Shown here piece by piece: positions 51,338 through 60,068 of a stretch of 64,000 bases of DNA (positions are counted from its first letter, which is position 1; each line of letters begins with the position of its first letter). The stretch covers positions 1,364,001-1,428,000 of the forward strand of contig CAVUMR010000003.1 in NCBI GenBank assembly GCA_963742715.1, written 5' to 3'. Made by a program: the position numbers and the translations under genes. The stretch comes from CAVUMR01 sp963742715. GTDB lineage: Bacteria; Actinomycetota; Actinomycetes; Mycobacteriales; Micromonosporaceae. The notes under the pieces were generated by a model. It was not told where the DNA came from and made no database searches. It worked only from the letters and a program-made list of their open reading frames with translations.

Positions 51338-53011
51338 GTGGGACGCATCGATGACATCGCTGATCAGTACGTCGACGACTGGGCCCGGCTCGATCCGCTC
51401 GGCTCCACCTTCGTCGGCATCGCCGGTCACGAATCCGAGATCAACGACCTCAGTCCGGACGGGTTCGCGGCACTGGCCGACCTGGATCGGCGCACGCTCG
51501 CCACGCTGGACGCCACCGAGCCGGCCGACGACCGGGAACGGGTCGCCCGGGAGGCGATGCGCGAGCGGCTCGGCCTGCAGGTGGAGCAGTACGACGCGGG
51601 CGTCGTCACCAGCGAGCTGAACGTCATCTCCAGCCCACTCCATTCGGTACGCCAGGCATTCGATCTGATGCCGACCGACGGCGAGGAGGCGGCCGCGGCG
51701 ATCGCGGCGCGGATGGCCAAGGTGCCGGACGCGCTCGCCGGGCTGCGCCGCACGCTCGCGGAGTCCGCGGCGGACGGCCGGATCTCGGCGCGGCGGCAGG
51801 TGTCCGCCGTGGTGGACCAGTGCGCGACCTGGGCCGGCGCCAAGGGCGACGACTTCTTCGCCGGACTGGCCGGCCGGGTGACCAACGCCGGCGCCGTCCG
51901 CGCCGACCTGGATCGCGGCGCGGCCGTCGCCCGGGACGCGATTGCCGACTTCGGTACGTTCCTGCGCGACGAACTGGCACCCCGGGCCCGGGAGAAGGAC
52001 GCGGCCGGACGGGACGAGTACGCGCTGGCCTCGCGGTACTTCCTCGGCGCGACCGTGGACCTGGAAGAGACGTACGCCTGGGGCTGGGAGGAGCTGGCCC
52101 GGATCGAGGCGGAGATGCGTACCGTCGCCGCCGAGGTCGTACCGGGCGCCTCGAAGGAGACCGCGGTCGACGACGCGGCCGAGGCGCTGGACGCCGATCC
52201 GACGCGGATGATCAGCGGCAAGGAGGCGTTCCGCGACTGGATGCAGGAGCTGGCCGAGGCGGCTATCGCGGACCTGCACGGCGCCCACTTCGACATCCCG
52301 GAGGAGATCCGGCGGATCGAGTGCATGATCGCGCCGACCACCGACGGGGCGATCTACTACACCGGCCCGAGCGAGGACTTCAGCCGGCCCGGCCGGATGT
52401 GGTGGGCGGTACCGGACGGCATCAACGAGTTCGCCACCTGGCGCGAGGTGACCACCGTCTACCACGAGGGCGTACCGGGCCATCACCTCCAGGTCGGGCA
52501 GGCGGTCTACTGCCAGGAGCAGCTCAACCGCTGGCAGCGCCTGATCTGCTGGGTGTCCGGTCACGGCGAGGGCTGGGCGTTGTACGCCGAGCGGCTGATG
52601 GGCGAGCTGGGGTACCTGGACGACCCGGGCGCGCGGCTCGGCATGCTCGACGCGCAGGCATTCCGTGCTTCCCGGGTGATCGTCGACCTCGGCATGCACC
52701 TGGAGTTGAAGGTGCCGAACTCGTCGCCGTGGCGGCCGGGTGAGGTGTGGACGCCGGAGATGGGCTGGGAGTTCCTGCGCGCGCACTGCCGGCTGGAGGA
52801 CGAGCTGCTCCGCTTCGAGCTGGACCGCTATCTCGGCTGGCCGGGGCAGGCACCGTCGTACAAGGTCGGTGAGCGGATCTGGCTGGAGGCGCGGGACGAG
52901 GCGATGCGCCGCAAGGGCGCGGACTTCGACCTACGCGAGTTCCACCGGCAGGCGCTGAACCTGGGCTCGCTCGGGCTCGACCCGCTGCGCGGGGCGCTCG
53001 GCCGGCTGTAG
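51338..53011 (+). CDS. DUF885-family protein, putative metallopeptidase
   Basis: 557 residues from GTG 51338. The C-terminal half holds the family hallmark TTVYHEGVPGHHLQVGQAVY (HExxxHH-like zinc site) and VSGHGEGWALYAERLMGELGY. The N-terminal part is helical. DUF885 proteins are related to thermolysin-like or carboxypeptidase-M32-like peptidases, mostly untested. No signal peptide, so it is likely cytosolic. Monocistronic. Confidence 0.9.
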   Translation: MGRIDDIADQYVDDWARLDPLGSTFVGIAGHESEINDLSPDGFAALADLDRRTLATLDATEPADDRERVAREAMRERLGLQVEQYDAGVVTSELNVISSPLHSVRQAFDLMPTDGEEAAAAIAARMAKVPDALAGLRRTLAESAADGRISARRQVSAVVDQCATWAGAKGDDFFAGLAGRVTNAGAVRADLDRGAAVARDAIADFGTFLRDELAPRAREKDAAGRDEYALASRYFLGATVDLEETYAWGWEELARIEAEMRTVAAEVVPGASKETAVDDAAEALDADPTRMISGKEAFRDWMQELAEAAIADLHGAHFDIPEEIRRIECMIAPTTDGAIYYTGPSEDFSRPGRMWWAVPDGINEFATWREVTTVYHEGVPGHHLQVGQAVYCQEQLNRWQRLICWVSGHGEGWALYAERLMGELGYLDDPGARLGMLDAQAFRASRVIVDLGMHLELKVPNSSPWRPGEVWTPEMGWEFLRAHCRLEDELLRFELDRYLGWPGQAPSYKVGERIWLEARDEAMRRKGADFDLREFHRQALNLGSLGLDPLRGALGRL

Positions 53012-53082
53012 TCCGCTCGACCGACCGCGGCCGGCGCGGACAGGCGACTGCGCCGCGGGCGGCGGGAGGGCACGATCACGGC

Positions 53083-53682
53083 ATGTCGGGGAGCCTGAGC
53101 CTGCTGGACTGGCGTCGTACGGTGGCCGCGCTGTACGCCGAGGTGCGTGCCGTACCGGACCCGGAACAGGGCTGGCGGCACTGGCGGGAGGGTCGGGACC
53201 GGCTGTTCGCCGAACACCCCGACTCGCCGGTGCCTGCTTCAGCGAAGGGCTCGTTCACAAAGCTGCGCTATCGGCCGTACGACCCGTCGCTGCGCTGGGA
53301 CCTGCCGGTGCGGCAGGCCGAACCGGAGCGGATCGAGGTGCCCACCGGTACCGACGGGGTGGTGCCGTACGAGCGGATCGGCCGGCTGTCGCTGCCCGGG
53401 CTCGGCGAGCTGGACGTGTGGTGGCTCGCCTCGTACGGCGGCGGGGTGTTCGTCCCGTTCCGCGACGCGAGCTGCGGCGAGGACAGCTACGGCGGTGGGC
53501 GGTACCTGCTGGACACGGTGAAGGGCGCCGATCTCGGCGGTACCGAGGGGCACCTGGTCGTGGATCTGAACTTCGCGTACAACCCGTCGTGCGCGTACGA
53601 CGAAGCCTGGGCGTGCCCGCTCGCGCCGCCGGGCAACGTACTCACCGCCCGCGTGGACGCCGGCGAACTCGCGTTCTCCTAG
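53083..53682 (+). CDS. DUF1684-family protein
   Basis: 199 residues from ATG 53083. Typical features are the start LLDWRRTVAALYAEVRA, the run DRLFAEHPDSPV, the aromatic FVPFRDASCGEDSYGGGRYL and the end VVDLNFAYNPSCAYDEAWACPLAPPGN, a highly conserved family block. Function of the family is unknown; the conserved polar residues suggest an enzyme. Cytosolic. Confidence 0.9.
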   Translation: MSGSLSLLDWRRTVAALYAEVRAVPDPEQGWRHWREGRDRLFAEHPDSPVPASAKGSFTKLRYRPYDPSLRWDLPVRQAEPERIEVPTGTDGVVPYERIGRLSLPGLGELDVWWLASYGGGVFVPFRDASCGEDSYGGGRYLLDTVKGADLGGTEGHLVVDLNFAYNPSCAYDEAWACPLAPPGNVLTARVDAGELAFS

Positions 53683-53761
53683 CGCCGACGCCGCGCCGAG
53701 GCCGCGCCGATCGAGCAACGCGCGCCGATCGAAAGCACCGGCCGCGCCGGCCGGGAAAACC

Positions 53762-54121
53762 TCAGGCCGCGTGGTGGTTGTCGAACGGCCTGATGCTGGC
53801 CAGCGCCCGGAGCGCGTCGGCGCGGGAGATCGGCTGGTCGTGTTCGAGCCCGCTGAGCTCCAACTCGGCCCACTCCCGCAGCAGCGCACCCATCGTGGTG
53901 CCCCGGGTTTCGGCGGCCGCCTTGATCCGCTGGTACAGCTCGACCGGCAACCGCAGCGAGGTCACCACCATCGCGGGTTGTTCGGCGAGCTCCCGCGGTG
54001 GCAACTGCGGCGCCGGCGCACCGGAGTCCGTGACGATCTCACCGCGAGCGAACGCTTCGGCTGCCTGCGTGGCAGCGACACCCTCCTGGAACTGAGCCGC
54101 CTCCCGGAACTCATCGCTCAT
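53762..54121 (-). CDS. Ribbon-helix-helix antitoxin, BrnA/CopG-like
   Basis: 119 residues from ATG 54121, overlapping the stop of the upstream gene (ATGA). The RHH region is MVVTSLRLPVELYQRIKAAAETRG near 50-73, followed by TTMGALLREWAELEL. It probably dimerises on DNA, represses the operon and neutralises the partner toxin. The 50-residue acidic N-terminal extension could hold the toxin-binding part. Confidence 0.78.
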   Translation of the reverse strand: MSDEFREAAQFQEGVAATQAAEAFARGEIVTDSGAPAPQLPPRELAEQPAMVVTSLRLPVELYQRIKAAAETRGTTMGALLREWAELELSGLEHDQPISRADALRALASIRPFDNHHAA

Positions 54122-54423
54122 TGGTCCGCCTCCCACTGCTCGAAGGCCGCCTGCTCGGCGGCGGTCATCTGGCGGGCGCCGATGATCCACCAGTCCATCG
54201 CCGTGTCGGACACCTGGCGAAGAGCCACCACCAGGGGCCGGCCGGTGTTGGTCCGGGCCCGGATCATCAGCACTCGCAGACCCTGCGGGGCGATCCCCGG
54301 CACCGGCCACCGCTGCTTCGCGCCCAGCGCCTGCATGACCTCGAACGGGTCGACGCCGCGCAACGCTGCCAGCGTGGCCTGCAGCCAGAGGTACCCCACA
54401 GCCACATCGTAATGCGTATGCAA
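54118..54423 (-). CDS. BrnT-like toxin (putative)
   Basis: 101 residues from TTG 54423; a GTG at 54399 preceded by a TACGAT box could instead be a leaderless start. The C-terminal third DWWIIGARQMTAAEQAAFEQW matches the end of BrnT/RelE-fold toxins, and the gene order toxin-antitoxin is that of BrnTA. The N-terminal part is atypical. Such toxins cut mRNA at the ribosome. A low-GC patch (54400-54440) covers the promoter. Confidence 0.6.
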   Translation of the reverse strand: MHTHYDVAVGYLWLQATLAALRGVDPFEVMQALGAKQRWPVPGIAPQGLRVLMIRARTNTGRPLVVALRQVSDTAMDWWIIGARQMTAAEQAAFEQWEADQ

Positions 54424-54442
54424 TACATATACGCCAGTCGAG

Positions 54443-55591
54443 TCAGTCTGTCAGCCGGTCGACCAGATGAACCGCGATCGCGAGACTGGACGTCGCCGCA
54501 GGTGACGGGGCATTTCGCACGATCGTCACGCGATCTGACACGCCGATCCGGAAGTCATCGGCGAGCCCCCCGGCACGGTCGACGGCCTGCGCGCGTACTC
54601 CGGCCGTGGCCGGGATGAGATCACCGGCGCGCAGCTCAGGGACGTACCGCCGAGCCTGCCGGGCGAACTCGCGGACCGAGAGTGACCCGACCAGCTCGCG
54701 CGCGCCGGTGCGCCAATGCCGGCCGGCCAGCCGCCACAGCCCCGGCCAGGCCGCCGTGCGCGGCGCCAGGTCACGCAGCGAGAGCAGCGCGTTCGGCCCG
54801 ACCAGCACCTCGCCGTCGACCCGTTTCGTCAGGTGTACGCCGAGGAACGGGTACCGCGGGTCCGGCACCGGATAGATCAACCCGCGCACCAGGCCACGGG
54901 CCTCGGGTCGGAGCCGGTGGTACTCGCCGCGGAACGGCACTATCCGCACGTCGCCGGGCAGCCCCGCGGCCCGCGCCATCGCGTCCGTGCCCACGCCGGC
55001 ACAGACCACAATCCGATCGAAGGTGTACGCGGTGCCCGCGGCGGTCACCTCGACGCCGCCCGGGTGCGCGCTGATCGCGGTGACCGGACGGTTGAACAGC
55101 ACCTCGCCCCCGGCCGCCTCGAGGTCGGCCTGATACGCGGCCGCGACGAGCACGAAGTCCACGACCGCGGTGCGTGGCGAGTGCAGCGCGGCTACGCCGC
55201 GCGCGTGCGGCTCCACCTCGGCCAGCCCCGCCGCGTCCAGCCGGCGCAGGTCCGGTACGCCGTTGGCCCGGGAGCGTTCCTCGATCGCGTCCAGTCGCGG
55301 CAGCTCGTCCTCGGTGACCGCGACGACGACCTTGCCGACCTCGTCGTACGCGATGCCCTTGGCCGCGCAGTAGTCGCGCATCAGCTCGCGCCCGGTCGTA
55401 CACAGCCGCGCCTTGAGCGAGCCGGGCGGATAGTACAAACCCGCGTGTACCACGCCGCTGTTGTGCCCGGTCTGGTGTACGCCGAGCCGGTCGGCCGCCT
55501 CCAGCACGGTCACCGCGGTACCGCGGTTGGTCAACTCGCGCGCCACCGCCAGCCCGACGATGCCCGCTCCGATGATCCCGGTCCGATTCAC
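54443..55591 (-). CDS. lhgO: L-2-hydroxyglutarate oxidase
   Basis: 382 residues from GTG 55591. FAD fold GIIGAGIVGLAVARELTNRG, then HQTGHNSGVVHAGLYYPPGSLKA, the diagnostic family motif with the His/Asn active-site region, and FRGEYHRL, GVHLTKRVDGEVLVGPNALL further on. It oxidises L-2-hydroxyglutarate to 2-oxoglutarate at the membrane. Length fits LhgO/YgaF. Confidence 0.92.
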   Translation of the reverse strand: MNRTGIIGAGIVGLAVARELTNRGTAVTVLEAADRLGVHQTGHNSGVVHAGLYYPPGSLKARLCTTGRELMRDYCAAKGIAYDEVGKVVVAVTEDELPRLDAIEERSRANGVPDLRRLDAAGLAEVEPHARGVAALHSPRTAVVDFVLVAAAYQADLEAAGGEVLFNRPVTAISAHPGGVEVTAAGTAYTFDRIVVCAGVGTDAMARAAGLPGDVRIVPFRGEYHRLRPEARGLVRGLIYPVPDPRYPFLGVHLTKRVDGEVLVGPNALLSLRDLAPRTAAWPGLWRLAGRHWRTGARELVGSLSVREFARQARRYVPELRAGDLIPATAGVRAQAVDRAGGLADDFRIGVSDRVTIVRNAPSPAATSSLAIAVHLVDRLTD

Positions 55592-55636
55592 AGGTAGACC
55601 GTAATGGCGACCGGCGCGGGTGAGCGCTTCCCCGGG

Positions 55637-56842
55637 TCAGCCGGTCAGCTGACGCAGCGCGGCCAGCAGCCGCTCCACCTCGGCCGCGGTGGTGTAGTGG
55701 TACAGGCTCGCGCGGACCGCACCGCCGGTGTCCCGCAGTCCGAGCGCGGTGAAGTACTCGTAGGCGTAGTAGTCGCCGGAGAACAGGCACAGGCCCTGCT
55801 CCCCCAGCGCGGTCGCGGTCTCGGCCGGCAGCTGGCCGTCGATCCGGAACGACACCGTCGGCGCCCGCCGCTCCGCCCGCCCGTACACGGTGACGCCGGG
55901 CAGCGTGCGCAGTTCCTCCTCGAAACCCGAGAAGAGCCCCATCGTGTACGCCTCGGCGGAGCGCAGCGACTGGATCAGCCGCTCCCGCCTGGTACCGGTG
56001 GCATCCGGATCCAGCGCGGCGAGATGGTCGACCGCGGCGGTCACGCCGGCGAGCAGCTCGAAGCTGGAGGTACCGGCCTCGAACCGGTCCGGTACCTCGT
56101 CCGGCGACGGCGCGAGCTTGTCCGGGTGCAGCGGCTCCCACACCGCCGGCGCGGCCACCACAGCGGCGAGGTGCGGGCCGGACCACTTGTACGCGCTGGT
56201 CACGTAGAAGTCGGCGGCGTACGCGTCGAGATCGCACGGGCCGTGCGGGGTGGCGTGTACGCCGTCCACGTACACCAGCGCACCGGCGTCATGGGCGAGC
56301 GCGGCGATGGCGGGCAGATCCGGCCGGGTGCCGATCGCGTTGCTGGCGGCGGTGACCGCGACGAGTCGGGTCCGGTTCCCGACCAGCGACTCGTACTGCC
56401 CGGCCGGCAGCTCCCCGGTGTCCCGGTCGAACTCGGCCCACCGCACGGTCACGCCGGCCTGTTCGGCGGCCTGCAGCCACGGCCGCACGTTGGCGTCATG
56501 GTCCAGTCGCGACACCACCAGCTCGTCGCCCGGTCGCCACGTCTTCGCCAGCGCGCGGGCCACCTGGTACGTGAGCGTGGTCGCGCTGCTGCCGAACACC
56601 ACGCCCTCGGGTACGCCGCCGACCAGGTCCGCCACCGCGTCCCGCGCGGCCGCGACGATCTCACCCGAGCGGCGCCCGGGCGCGAACGCGTCGGTACGGT
56701 TCGACACCGCCGACCGGAGCGTCCGATGTACGGCGTCGGCCACCGGTTGTGCCATCTGGGTACCGCCGGCGCTGTCGAAGTGCACATACCCCTCGGTCAG
56801 CGCCGGGTACTTCGACCGGATCAGCTCGACGTCGTAGCCCAT
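55637..56842 (-). CDS. Cysteine desulfurase-like aminotransferase (class V)
   Basis: 401 residues from ATG 56842 (GTG 56851 possible). The PLP lysine is in SAYKWSGPHLAA near 220, with FGSSATTLTYQVA and VYVDGVHATPHG contributing phosphate and pyridine contacts. The variant VHAT...H in place of a mobile active-site Cys loop marks the cysteine-desulfurase-like (TIGR01976-type) branch, whose role is unsettled. No SUF gene adjoins it. Confidence 0.88.
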   Translation of the reverse strand: MGYDVELIRSKYPALTEGYVHFDSAGGTQMAQPVADAVHRTLRSAVSNRTDAFAPGRRSGEIVAAARDAVADLVGGVPEGVVFGSSATTLTYQVARALAKTWRPGDELVVSRLDHDANVRPWLQAAEQAGVTVRWAEFDRDTGELPAGQYESLVGNRTRLVAVTAASNAIGTRPDLPAIAALAHDAGALVYVDGVHATPHGPCDLDAYAADFYVTSAYKWSGPHLAAVVAAPAVWEPLHPDKLAPSPDEVPDRFEAGTSSFELLAGVTAAVDHLAALDPDATGTRRERLIQSLRSAEAYTMGLFSGFEEELRTLPGVTVYGRAERRAPTVSFRIDGQLPAETATALGEQGLCLFSGDYYAYEYFTALGLRDTGGAVRASLYHYTTAAEVERLLAALRQLTG

Positions 56843-56907
56843 GCCGGCCACGTTAACCGGACCGGTCGTACCCTGGCCGGGGAGTCGTACCGATCGCAGG
56901 AGGAGCA

Positions 56908-57261
56908 GTGACGGAGTTCGTACTGGTCGTCACCACTGCCGACACGATCGAGGAGGCCACCGCACTGGCCGATGGCTGCGTCGAGGCGCGGCTGGCCGGC
57001 TGCGCCCAGGTGGTCGGGCCGGTGCGCAGCACGTACTGGTGGGACGGCGCGATGCAGACCTCCGAGGAGTGGCAGTGCGTGCTGAAGGCGACCACGGCCG
57101 GCTACCCGGCGCTGGAACGCCACCTGCGCGAGCGGCACTCGTACGAGGTGCCCGAGATCATCTGCACCCCGATCGTCGCCGGTAACCCCGACTATCTGGC
57201 CTGGGTCGCGCGGGAGGCGACCGGCGGCGGTACCCCGGACACCGAGCAGGCCGCCGGCTGA
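56908..57261 (+). CDS. cutA: CutA1-type divalent-cation tolerance protein
   Basis: 117 residues from GTG 56908 with AGGAGGAG upstream. VLVVTTADTIEEATALADGCVEARLAGCAQV, STYWWDGAMQTSEEWQCVLKAT and HSYEVPEIICTPIVAGNPDYLAW are classic CutA blocks. It forms a stable trimer with a ferredoxin-like fold; a role in metal tolerance is traditional but disputed. Confidence 0.95.
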   Translation: MTEFVLVVTTADTIEEATALADGCVEARLAGCAQVVGPVRSTYWWDGAMQTSEEWQCVLKATTAGYPALERHLRERHSYEVPEIICTPIVAGNPDYLAWVAREATGGGTPDTEQAAG

Positions 57262-57274
57262 CCGACCGCCGTGC

Positions 57275-58345
57275 TCAGCTGATCGCGACGGTCCGACCGG
57301 AGTCCCGGTCGAACGTCCGCCGCACCCAGTCCGGGCTGTACACGGTGTCCAGGTACGCCGTGCCCCGGTCCGCGCACAGGAACGCGACGGCCGGGCGGCG
57401 GTCGCCGGCACCGGTACCGCGGTCCGGACCGCACGGCCCGGCGCCGGACCGGCCGGCGAAGAACGCCTGGATCGCGGCGTACACGCTGCCGGTCGAGCCG
57501 CCGGCGAAGATGCCGTGCCGGGCCAGCAGGTCGTGACAGCCGTCCACCGCGGCACCCTCCGGTACGACCGCGATGTGGTCCACCGAGGCCATCCGCACCA
57601 GCGGCGGCACCATGCTGGACCCGATGCCCGGCAGGTGCCGGGGCCGACCCCGCCCGCCGAAGATCACCGAGCCGGCGGCGTCCACCGCGACCACCCGCAG
57701 CGCCGGGAACACCTTCCTCAGCCGGCGGGACAGCCCGACCAGCGTCCCGCCGGTGCTGACGCCGACGAACAGGTAGTCCAGCCGGCCGAGCTGCTCGGCC
57801 AGCTCCCGCCCGGTCAACTGGTCGTGCGCGTCCGCGGCGTCGGCGTTGGCGTACTGGTTCGGCCAGTACACGGCGGGCAGCTCGTCCCGCAGCTGCCGCA
57901 CCCGGGCCAGCCGGGCGTCGAGCAACGCGGCACCGTCGCCGCCGGAGACCTTGTCCACCCGGTCGCAGAGCAGCCGCAGCTGCCGCTCGGTCGCCGCGTT
58001 GACGTTCCGGTCGATGACCGGTACGAACGCCAGGTCCAGGGCCCGGCAGAAGTGCGCCATGGCCAGCGCGAAGTTGCCGGAGGACGATTCCACCACGGTC
58101 GTACCGGCGCGGATGTCGCCGCGCTCGATCGCGCGCCGGAGGATCCAGTACGCCGAGCGGTCCTTGGAACTTCCGCTCACGTTGCAGCACTCCAGCTTGA
58201 CCGTCAGCTCGATCGAATCGTGCCGGAGCGGCACCAGTGGCGTACGCGGCATGGTCCGGCCCAGCTCCGCTATCCGGCGCAGCAGCCGTGGATCGGTGCC
58301 GTCATTCTGCGGGCTGGGCACTGACAACACGCGGGGGTGACCCAT
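57275..58345 (-). CDS. SbnA-like PLP enzyme (2,3-diaminopropionate precursor synthase) or cysteine-synthase homologue
   Basis: 356 residues. The PLP Lys is K61 in VSGSSKDRSA; VVESSSGNFALAMA binds substrate carboxylate and GVSTGGTLVGLSRRL binds the PLP phosphate. Overall it resembles SbnA-type beta-replacement enzymes that join O-phosphoserine to glutamate. It is the last gene of the minus-strand operon that includes folE, queD and ABC exporter genes. Its usual partner SbnB is not in the window. The substrate could be another amino acid. Confidence 0.75.
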   Translation of the reverse strand: MGHPRVLSVPSPQNDGTDPRLLRRIAELGRTMPRTPLVPLRHDSIELTVKLECCNVSGSSKDRSAYWILRRAIERGDIRAGTTVVESSSGNFALAMAHFCRALDLAFVPVIDRNVNAATERQLRLLCDRVDKVSGGDGAALLDARLARVRQLRDELPAVYWPNQYANADAADAHDQLTGRELAEQLGRLDYLFVGVSTGGTLVGLSRRLRKVFPALRVVAVDAAGSVIFGGRGRPRHLPGIGSSMVPPLVRMASVDHIAVVPEGAAVDGCHDLLARHGIFAGGSTGSVYAAIQAFFAGRSGAGPCGPDRGTGAGDRRPAVAFLCADRGTAYLDTVYSPDWVRRTFDRDSGRTVAIS

Positions 58346-58400
58346 TGCGTCAGTCCTTTGCTCGGTTGCGCCGATCGTCGGTCGGTTCCCGGGCGGCCGG

Positions 58401-59237
58401 TCAGCTCGTGGCGGTGCGGTGCAGCCGTACCGTCGCGACCGCCAGGCCGACCGCGGCCAGCACCAGGAAGTAGCCGACGCTGGGCAGCACCGAGCCGGCC
58501 GGCGCCGTCGTGGTCAACCCGCGCAGGAGCTGGATCGCCTGGTACAGCGGGGAGCACTCGACCACCACCCGCACCGGCCCCGGGTACACCGACAGCGGGA
58601 AGAACGTGGTGGAGAACAGCAGCAGCGGTACCGTCACCAGCTGCACCAGCTGGGAGTCCTCCCAGGACCGCATGAACGTCGTGGCGGCGAAACCGACCGC
58701 GCCGAAGGCGAACGCGACCAGCAGCGCGGCCGGCAGCGCGAGCAGCGCCGGCCCCGGTTCGACCAGGCCGAGCGCGGCCATCACGGTCAGGAAGCCCAGC
58801 GCGTAGCCGCCGCCGCGTACCGCCGCCCAGGTGATCTCGCCGAGCGCCACGTCACCGGCGCCCACCGGCGCGGCCAGCATCGCCCGGTACAGCTTGGCGT
58901 GCCGCAACTTGAAGAACACGCTCATCGTGCTCTCGTACACCGCACCGTTCATCACCGAGGCGGCGAGCAGGCCGGGCGCGATGTACGCCAGGTACGACAC
59001 GGTCCGGCCGAACGGGTCGGTGACCGGGCCGACGATCCCGTTCAGGCCACCACCCAGTACCAGCAGGTAGAACAGCGGCTCCAGAAAGCCGAGGAAGACC
59101 AGCCACCAGGACCGGCGGAACACCAGCGAGGCCCGGAAGATCACTTTCCTGGCCCGTCCCGCGTACAGCCGGGGCGGTACCACGCCGAACACCGGGCGCG
59201 GTGCCGGCGGCAGGGTTGCGTCGAGCTGTCGACTCAT
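58401..59237 (-). CDS. ABC-2 type permease 2 of the biosynthetic-cluster exporter
   Basis: 278 residues with six predicted membrane helices and the ABC-2 region SYLAYIAPGLLAASVMNGAVYEST near 80-105. Resembles NodJ/DrrB proteins that export small molecules. Together with the second permease and the ATPase it forms a three-gene exporter, probably self-resistance or secretion of the cluster product. Confidence 0.88.
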   Translation of the reverse strand: MSRQLDATLPPAPRPVFGVVPPRLYAGRARKVIFRASLVFRRSWWLVFLGFLEPLFYLLVLGGGLNGIVGPVTDPFGRTVSYLAYIAPGLLAASVMNGAVYESTMSVFFKLRHAKLYRAMLAAPVGAGDVALGEITWAAVRGGGYALGFLTVMAALGLVEPGPALLALPAALLVAFAFGAVGFAATTFMRSWEDSQLVQLVTVPLLLFSTTFFPLSVYPGPVRVVVECSPLYQAIQLLRGLTTTAPAGSVLPSVGYFLVLAAVGLAVATVRLHRTATS

Positions 59238-59246
59238 GCCACGTCC

Positions 59247-60068
59247 TCAGGAGATCAGGCGCGCGCGGAACCGCCGGACGGCGAGCGCGGCGCCGAGCGC
59301 CAGCCAGCTCGCGAGGTACAGCAGGTGGCCGGCGAACGGCGCCCACCGCACGGTGTCCAGCGAGACGTCCCGGCACAGCGAGACGGTGTGCCACAGCGGG
59401 GTGATCCAGGCGACGACCCGTACCAGGTCGGGCAGCTCCGACACCGGGAAGAAGGTGCCGGCGGCGAGCGTCATCGGTACCACCACCAGCACCGTGACGA
59501 CCCCGAACGCGCTGCCGTCCCGGATCGACGCCGAGTACGCCATCATCGGCGCGGCCAGCGCCAGCGCGCCGAAGGTCGCGATCGGTACCGCGACCACCGC
59601 GACCGGGGTGCCGACCACGCCGAACGCGAACATGGTGCCGAAGAACAGGAAGCTGGTCAGGCCGACCCGGATGCCGATCCAGATGAGCTGACCCAGCACC
59701 AGCTGACCGGGGGTCATCGGCGTCGACACGGTCGCGAAGTAGGTGCGCTGCCACTTGAACCCGGCCAGCACCGGTTCGGCCCCCTCCGACATGGCGTACT
59801 GGGCGGCCGCCGCGGCGAGCAGCCCGGGCGCCAGGAACACCTGGTACGGCACGTCGCCGAGGCCGCCGCGGATCAGCGAGCCGAGCCCCATGCCGAGTGC
59901 GGCCAGGAAGAACACCGGGGTCGCCACGCCCACGATCAGCGTGCCGCGCCAGTTGCGCCGGCTGCGGATGGACAGCGCGCGCACGATGTACATCGCGCCG
60001 CGCAGTCCCGGTACCGCTCTCGGTCGGGGCGCGACGATCGCGTCCACCACAGAAGTCACCTCGCTCAT
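59247..60068 (-). CDS. ABC-2 type permease 1 of the biosynthetic-cluster exporter
   Basis: 273 residues from ATG 60068, sharing a base with the ATPase stop (TGATG). Six membrane helices; QVFLAPGLLAAAAAQYAMSEGAEPV is the ABC-2 motif region. Two different permeases imply a heterodimeric channel, as in NodJ-like and daunorubicin-type systems. Confidence 0.88.
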   Translation of the reverse strand: MSEVTSVVDAIVAPRPRAVPGLRGAMYIVRALSIRSRRNWRGTLIVGVATPVFFLAALGMGLGSLIRGGLGDVPYQVFLAPGLLAAAAAQYAMSEGAEPVLAGFKWQRTYFATVSTPMTPGQLVLGQLIWIGIRVGLTSFLFFGTMFAFGVVGTPVAVVAVPIATFGALALAAPMMAYSASIRDGSAFGVVTVLVVVPMTLAAGTFFPVSELPDLVRVVAWITPLWHTVSLCRDVSLDTVRWAPFAGHLLYLASWLALGAALAVRRFRARLIS

